Origin: LSUCC0057 sp042091915
Lineage (GTDB): Bacteria; Pseudomonadota; Gammaproteobacteria; Pseudomonadales; Porticoccaceae
Assembly: GCA_042091915.1 (NCBI GenBank)
Contig: JBELGO010000031.1
Coordinates: forward strand, 1-16,283
DNA: 16,283 nt
Direction: 5' to 3'
The translations under genes were made by a program, and so were the position numbers. This document shows, piece after piece, positions 13,607-16,283 of this stretch. The notes under the pieces are model-generated. The model had not been told where the DNA came from. It did no database searches and saw only the letters and a program-made list of their open reading frames with translations. The stretch's first letter is position 1. Every line of letters begins with the position of its first letter.

Positions 13607-14548
13607 ATGCAGCCAGCCCTGGCGATTGAACAGTTAACCAAGCAGTACGCAAACGGATTTCAGGCACTCAAAGGCATCAGCTTTGAAGTGGAGCAGGGCG
13701 ATTTTTTCGCTCTGTTGGGTCCCAATGGTGCTGGAAAGTCGACAACGATCGGCATCATTAGCTCGCTGGTGCGAAAAAGTGCCGGCAAGATCGAGGTGTT
13801 TGGGATCGACATCGACAAAGACTTTTCTGCCGCCAAACAACTTATTGGCGTAGTGCCGCAAGAGTTTAACTTTAGCCAGTTTGAAAAGCCGATAGATATT
13901 CTCACCCATCAAGCGGGTTACTACGGGATTGCACGTAGCCAAGCGCTGCAAAGTGCCGAGCGCTATCTCAAGCAACTCGGGCTCTGGGAGCGGCGCAACC
14001 AACCAGCGCGCAACCTCTCAGGCGGTATGAAGCGCCGCTTAATGATTGCCCGAGCGCTTATGCACAGCCCCAAGTTGCTGATCCTGGACGAGCCGACAGC
14101 CGGTGTAGATATCGAGCTGCGCCGCTCTATGTGGGAGTTTTTGCAAGAGATTAACCGTCAGGGCACCACGATTATTTTGACCACGCACTACCTTGAAGAG
14201 GCGGAGTCGCTGTGTCGCAACATCGCCATTATTGATCAGGGCAATATTGTCGAAAATACTTCCATCAAAACACTCTTAAAGCAGCTGAATAAAGAGCACT
14301 TTATTCTCGATGTCAGCCAGCCTCTACAAACAGCGCCGGTGGTAGAGGGCTATCCAATGTCCCTGCGTGATGAGCAGAGCCTAGAGGTAGAGGTGCAGAA
14401 AACACTCGCTATCAACCCGCTGTTTGCCCAGTTGGCTAGCCAAGGTATTGATGTGGTGAGTATGCGCAATAAATCTAATCGGTTAGAAGAGCTGTTCTTG
14501 TCACTTGTCGACGCTAGCCTAGAGAGTAAGCCGGGAGCAGAGCAATGA
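13607..14548 (+). CDS. yadG: ABC-2 type exporter ATP-binding protein, YadG-like
   Basis: This is the ATPase of an ABC-2 type export system with unknown substrate. It has 313 residues, against 308 in E. coli YadG, and close similarity runs to the end. Walker A is GPNGAGKST (38-46), followed by TTIGIISSLV, Q-loop VPQEFNF (83-89), signature LSGGMKRR (137-144), Walker B LLILDEPTAGVD (157-168) and switch His194 in TTHYLEEAE. The C-terminal RNKSNRLEELFLSLV is shared with YadG. ATG 13607 is preferred to TTG 13601, since GGAA (13597-13600) is six bases ahead and relatives begin here. It overlaps the permease gene by four bases (ATGA). Assignment to the YadG family is firm; the transported substrate is not known. 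Confidence 0.93.
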   Translation: MQPALAIEQLTKQYANGFQALKGISFEVEQGDFFALLGPNGAGKSTTIGIISSLVRKSAGKIEVFGIDIDKDFSAAKQLIGVVPQEFNFSQFEKPIDILTHQAGYYGIARSQALQSAERYLKQLGLWERRNQPARNLSGGMKRRLMIARALMHSPKLLILDEPTAGVDIELRRSMWEFLQEINRQGTTIILTTHYLEEAESLCRNIAIIDQGNIVENTSIKTLLKQLNKEHFILDVSQPLQTAPVVEGYPMSLRDEQSLEVEVQKTLAINPLFAQLASQGIDVVSMRNKSNRLEELFLSLVDASLESKPGAEQ

Positions 14549-15318
14549 ATAAACAACAGCTGTGGACAGCCTTTACTACTATTGTGCACCGTGAAATCCG
14601 CCGTTTTTTGCGTATATGGCCGCAAACGCTGCTACCTCCTGTGATTACTATGGTGCTCTATTTTGTTATCTTCGGTAAGTTAATTGGCGGGCGCATTGGC
14701 GACATGGCAGGGTTGCCGTATATACAGTTTGTCGCTCCAGGGTTGATCATGATGTCGGTGATCACCAACTCCTACTCAAACGTCGTCTCATCGTTTTTTA
14801 GCAGTAAGTTCCAAAAAAATATTGAAGAGCTACTGGTCTCCCCCACACCGAATGCCATCATATTGGCCGGTTACGTTGCCGGCGGCATGTGCCGCGGCCT
14901 TGGCGTAGGGCTCATTGTCACCGCTGTGGCTATCTTCTTTGCCGATCTTTCTCTGCACAGTTTGCCGGTTACGCTCGCTATTGTATTGATGACCTCGCTG
15001 ACGTTTTCACTGGCCGGGCTAATTAATGCTGTATTTGCCGGCAGTTTTGACGATATTTCAATCATTCCAACCTTTGTGCTGACACCGCTTACCTATTTGG
15101 GCGGAGTCTTTTATTCGATTGGTCTGCTGGGTGATTTCTGGGGCAGCGTCTCGCTCGCCAACCCCATTCTCTATATGGTCAATGCTTTCCGCTTTGGTCT
15201 CACCGGCATCACCGATATCAATATCGGTTGGGCCTTTGTCATGCTTGGGCTGTTCTCAAGTCTGTTATTTGTTTGGGCGCTCTACCTGCTCGAGCGCGGA
15301 TCGAGGTTGCGCAGCTAA
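14545..15318 (+). CDS. yadH: ABC-2 type exporter permease, YadH-like
   Basis: This is the membrane partner of the preceding ATPase. It has 257 residues, against 256 in E. coli YadH, with about six hydrophobic helices: roughly 28-48, 62-82, 105-130, 137-163, 170-192 and 228-250. Characteristic ABC-2 blocks are the N-terminal REIRRFLRIWPQTLLPP, APGLIMMSVITNSYSN, FQKNIEELLVSPTPN, and TPLTYLGGVFYS before the last helix. The ATG lies within the ATGA overlap with yadG, so translation is coupled and a 1:1 complex is likely. The stop codon shares one base with the queF start. Confidence 0.93.
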   Translation: MNKQQLWTAFTTIVHREIRRFLRIWPQTLLPPVITMVLYFVIFGKLIGGRIGDMAGLPYIQFVAPGLIMMSVITNSYSNVVSSFFSSKFQKNIEELLVSPTPNAIILAGYVAGGMCRGLGVGLIVTAVAIFFADLSLHSLPVTLAIVLMTSLTFSLAGLINAVFAGSFDDISIIPTFVLTPLTYLGGVFYSIGLLGDFWGSVSLANPILYMVNAFRFGLTGITDINIGWAFVMLGLFSSLLFVWALYLLERGSRLRS

Positions 15319-16145
15319 TGGCCGATTATCGGGATACCGCACTGGGTGATACCACTGACTACCCCAGCCATTACGACGCCGGACTGCTCTATCCCATTGC
15401 CCGCCAGCACGGCCGCGATGAGCTAGCCATTCAATCCACAGCGCTACCCTTTGAGGGGTTCGATCTATGGACTGCCTACGAGCTCTCTTGGCTGCAGTCC
15501 AACGGTTTGCCTCAAGTCGCTATTGCTGAGCTTACTGTGCCGGCTGACAGCCCCAATATTATTGAGTCTAAAAGCCTTAAACTGTATCTCAACTCGCTGA
15601 ATCAACACCGCATCAATGACGAGCATGAGCTGAAGATGCTGCTTGAGCGCGATCTCAGTGCAGCAGCGGGTGCCTCTGTCTCTGTCGATCTCTACCGGCT
15701 TGAGGAGTTTGCAGCATTTAAGCCAATCAACGAGCCGCACGGCATCTGTTTGGACCAGCAGAATATTGTCATTGACAGCTACCAACGCAGCGACCTAGTC
15801 ATCGATGCAGCAGCAGGGGAGAGCGTTACAGAGATGCTCTACTCACACCTATTGCGCACCAACTGCCCGGTTACCGATCAACCCGATTGGGCCACGCTCT
15901 ACATTGCCTACAGCGGTCCCAAAATTGATCGCGAATCACTGTTGCGCTACCTGGTGAGCTATCGCAGCCACCAAGATTTTCATGAGCAGTGCGTCGAAGC
16001 CATCACTCTGGATTTGCTTAAATTCTGCCAGCCCCAACAGCTTACCGTAACTGCCCGCTATACCCGCCGCGGCGGTATCGATATCAATCCCCAGCGCAGC
16101 ATCGGAACACCTATACGGCATAATTTTCGCCAGGTTAGACAGTAA
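15318..16145 (+). CDS. queF: NADPH-dependent 7-cyano-7-deazaguanine reductase QueF
   Basis: QueF reduces the nitrile of preQ0 to the amine preQ1 using two NADPH, a step in queuosine synthesis for tRNA-Tyr, -His, -Asn and -Asp. The product is 275 residues, the long two-domain form as in E. coli (282). In the N-terminal half, ESKSLKLYLNSLN (83-95) is the QueF motif. In the C-terminal half, NCPVTDQPDW carries the nucleophile Cys183, which forms the thioimide, and Asp190, corresponding to Cys190 and Asp197 of E. coli. ARYTRRGGIDINPQRS is the conserved ending. ATG 15318 overlaps the yadH stop (TAATG) and fits the family start; the longer in-frame opening from 15228 lies inside yadH. GAGG is 11 bases ahead, so coupling probably helps initiation. 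Confidence 0.95.
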   Translation: MADYRDTALGDTTDYPSHYDAGLLYPIARQHGRDELAIQSTALPFEGFDLWTAYELSWLQSNGLPQVAIAELTVPADSPNIIESKSLKLYLNSLNQHRINDEHELKMLLERDLSAAAGASVSVDLYRLEEFAAFKPINEPHGICLDQQNIVIDSYQRSDLVIDAAAGESVTEMLYSHLLRTNCPVTDQPDWATLYIAYSGPKIDRESLLRYLVSYRSHQDFHEQCVEAITLDLLKFCQPQQLTVTARYTRRGGIDINPQRSIGTPIRHNFRQVRQ

Positions 16146-16158
16146 AATGGCGGACAGA

Positions 16159-16187
16159 TTGCTTTCTTACGCGCAGTTGTTTAGAGT
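16159..16187 (+). promoter_or_regulatory. Candidate promoter of the tRNA-Ser gene
   Basis: TTGCTT (16159-16164) and TAGAGT (16182-16187) are separated by exactly 17 bases. A GC-rich stretch (GCAGCCCC) follows, as expected of a stringently controlled stable-RNA promoter. Transcription would start about 5-7 bases before the tRNA. The motifs are imperfect, and read-through from queF is an alternative. Confidence 0.4.
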
Positions 16188-16199
16188 GCAGCCCCTTAC

Positions 16200-16283
16200 G
16201 GTGAGGTGGCCGAGCGGCTGAAGGCGCACGCCTGGAAAGTGTGTATACGTTAATAGCGTATCGAGGGTTCGAATCCCTCTCTC
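16200..16283 (+). tRNA. tRNA-Ser (anticodon GGA), 3' end cut by the window
   Basis: This is a class II tRNA closely similar to E. coli tRNA-Ser(GGA), reading UCC and UCU. The 5' acceptor strand GGTGAGG starts at 16200. The D-arm region follows, then an anticodon stem CACGC/GTGTG around loop CTGGAAA with anticodon GGA at 16234-16236. The long variable arm ATACG/CGTAT is at 16245-16249 and 16257-16261, and the T-arm is GAGGG-TTCGAAT-CCCTC. The window ends four bases into the 3' acceptor strand (TCTC), so the last pairs, the discriminator and CCA are not seen. Position 7 of the acceptor would be a G-U pair. Confidence 0.95.

Noticed and set aside
15228..15317. 30-residue N-terminal extension of queF
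   Set aside because: It lies inside yadH in another frame; QueF homology starts at the TAATG junction.
16200..16283. tRNA-Ser as an integration site for a mobile element
   Set aside because: No integrase, direct repeat of the tRNA 3' end or foreign gene is visible in this window; the flank beyond 16283 cannot be seen.

Overview
The window reads as chromosomal core DNA of a gammaproteobacterium, most likely a marine or aquatic member of the Pseudomonadales/Cellvibrionales side of the class. The reasons are a complete Na+-translocating NADH:quinone reductase (nqrABCDEF) with its maturation genes apbE and nqrM, a soluble transhydrogenase, a split lolCDE system, a yadGH-type exporter and a unimodular-length QueF. 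From memory, Pseudomonas carries much the same order (gap, nqr genes, apbE, DUF539, sth, lolCDE, DUF2062). There is no mobile element, CRISPR array, phage gene or sign of recent transfer.

Layout. Bases 1-467 are the 3' end of a glyceraldehyde-3-phosphate dehydrogenase gene, closed by a strong intrinsic terminator (488-520). A 200-base stretch follows with a perfect TATAAT box and a structured leader. From 722 to 12457 every gene lies on the plus strand with gaps of no more than about 31 bases or with overlaps: nqrA-B-C-D-E-F, apbE, nqrM, sthA, lolC, lolD, lolE. A second strong terminator-like hairpin (6558-6590) sits just after nqrF, inside the signal-peptide codons of apbE. lolE meets a minus-strand DUF2062 gene tail to tail. 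A minus-strand methylguanine-DNA methyltransferase gene (ogt-like) comes next, diverging from a plus-strand yadG-yadH-queF unit with overlapping genes. The window ends inside a tRNA-Ser(GGA) gene.

How the genes work together. NqrA-F oxidises NADH, reduces ubiquinone and pumps Na+. ApbE attaches FMN covalently to threonines in NqrB and NqrC, and NqrM is needed to mature the Fe centre held by NqrD/NqrE. SthA converts NADPH to NADH, the substrate of NqrF, and GAPDH is another nicotinamide-linked enzyme beside them. LolCDE releases outer-membrane lipoproteins from the inner membrane; ApbE itself is predicted to be a lipoprotein. YadGH is an ABC-2 type exporter of unknown substrate, and QueF makes the queuosine precursor preQ1.

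I did not find a new multi-gene system. The most interesting observation is the terminator embedded in the start of apbE, which could couple apbE translation to read-through and set the ratio of the pump to its maturation enzyme.
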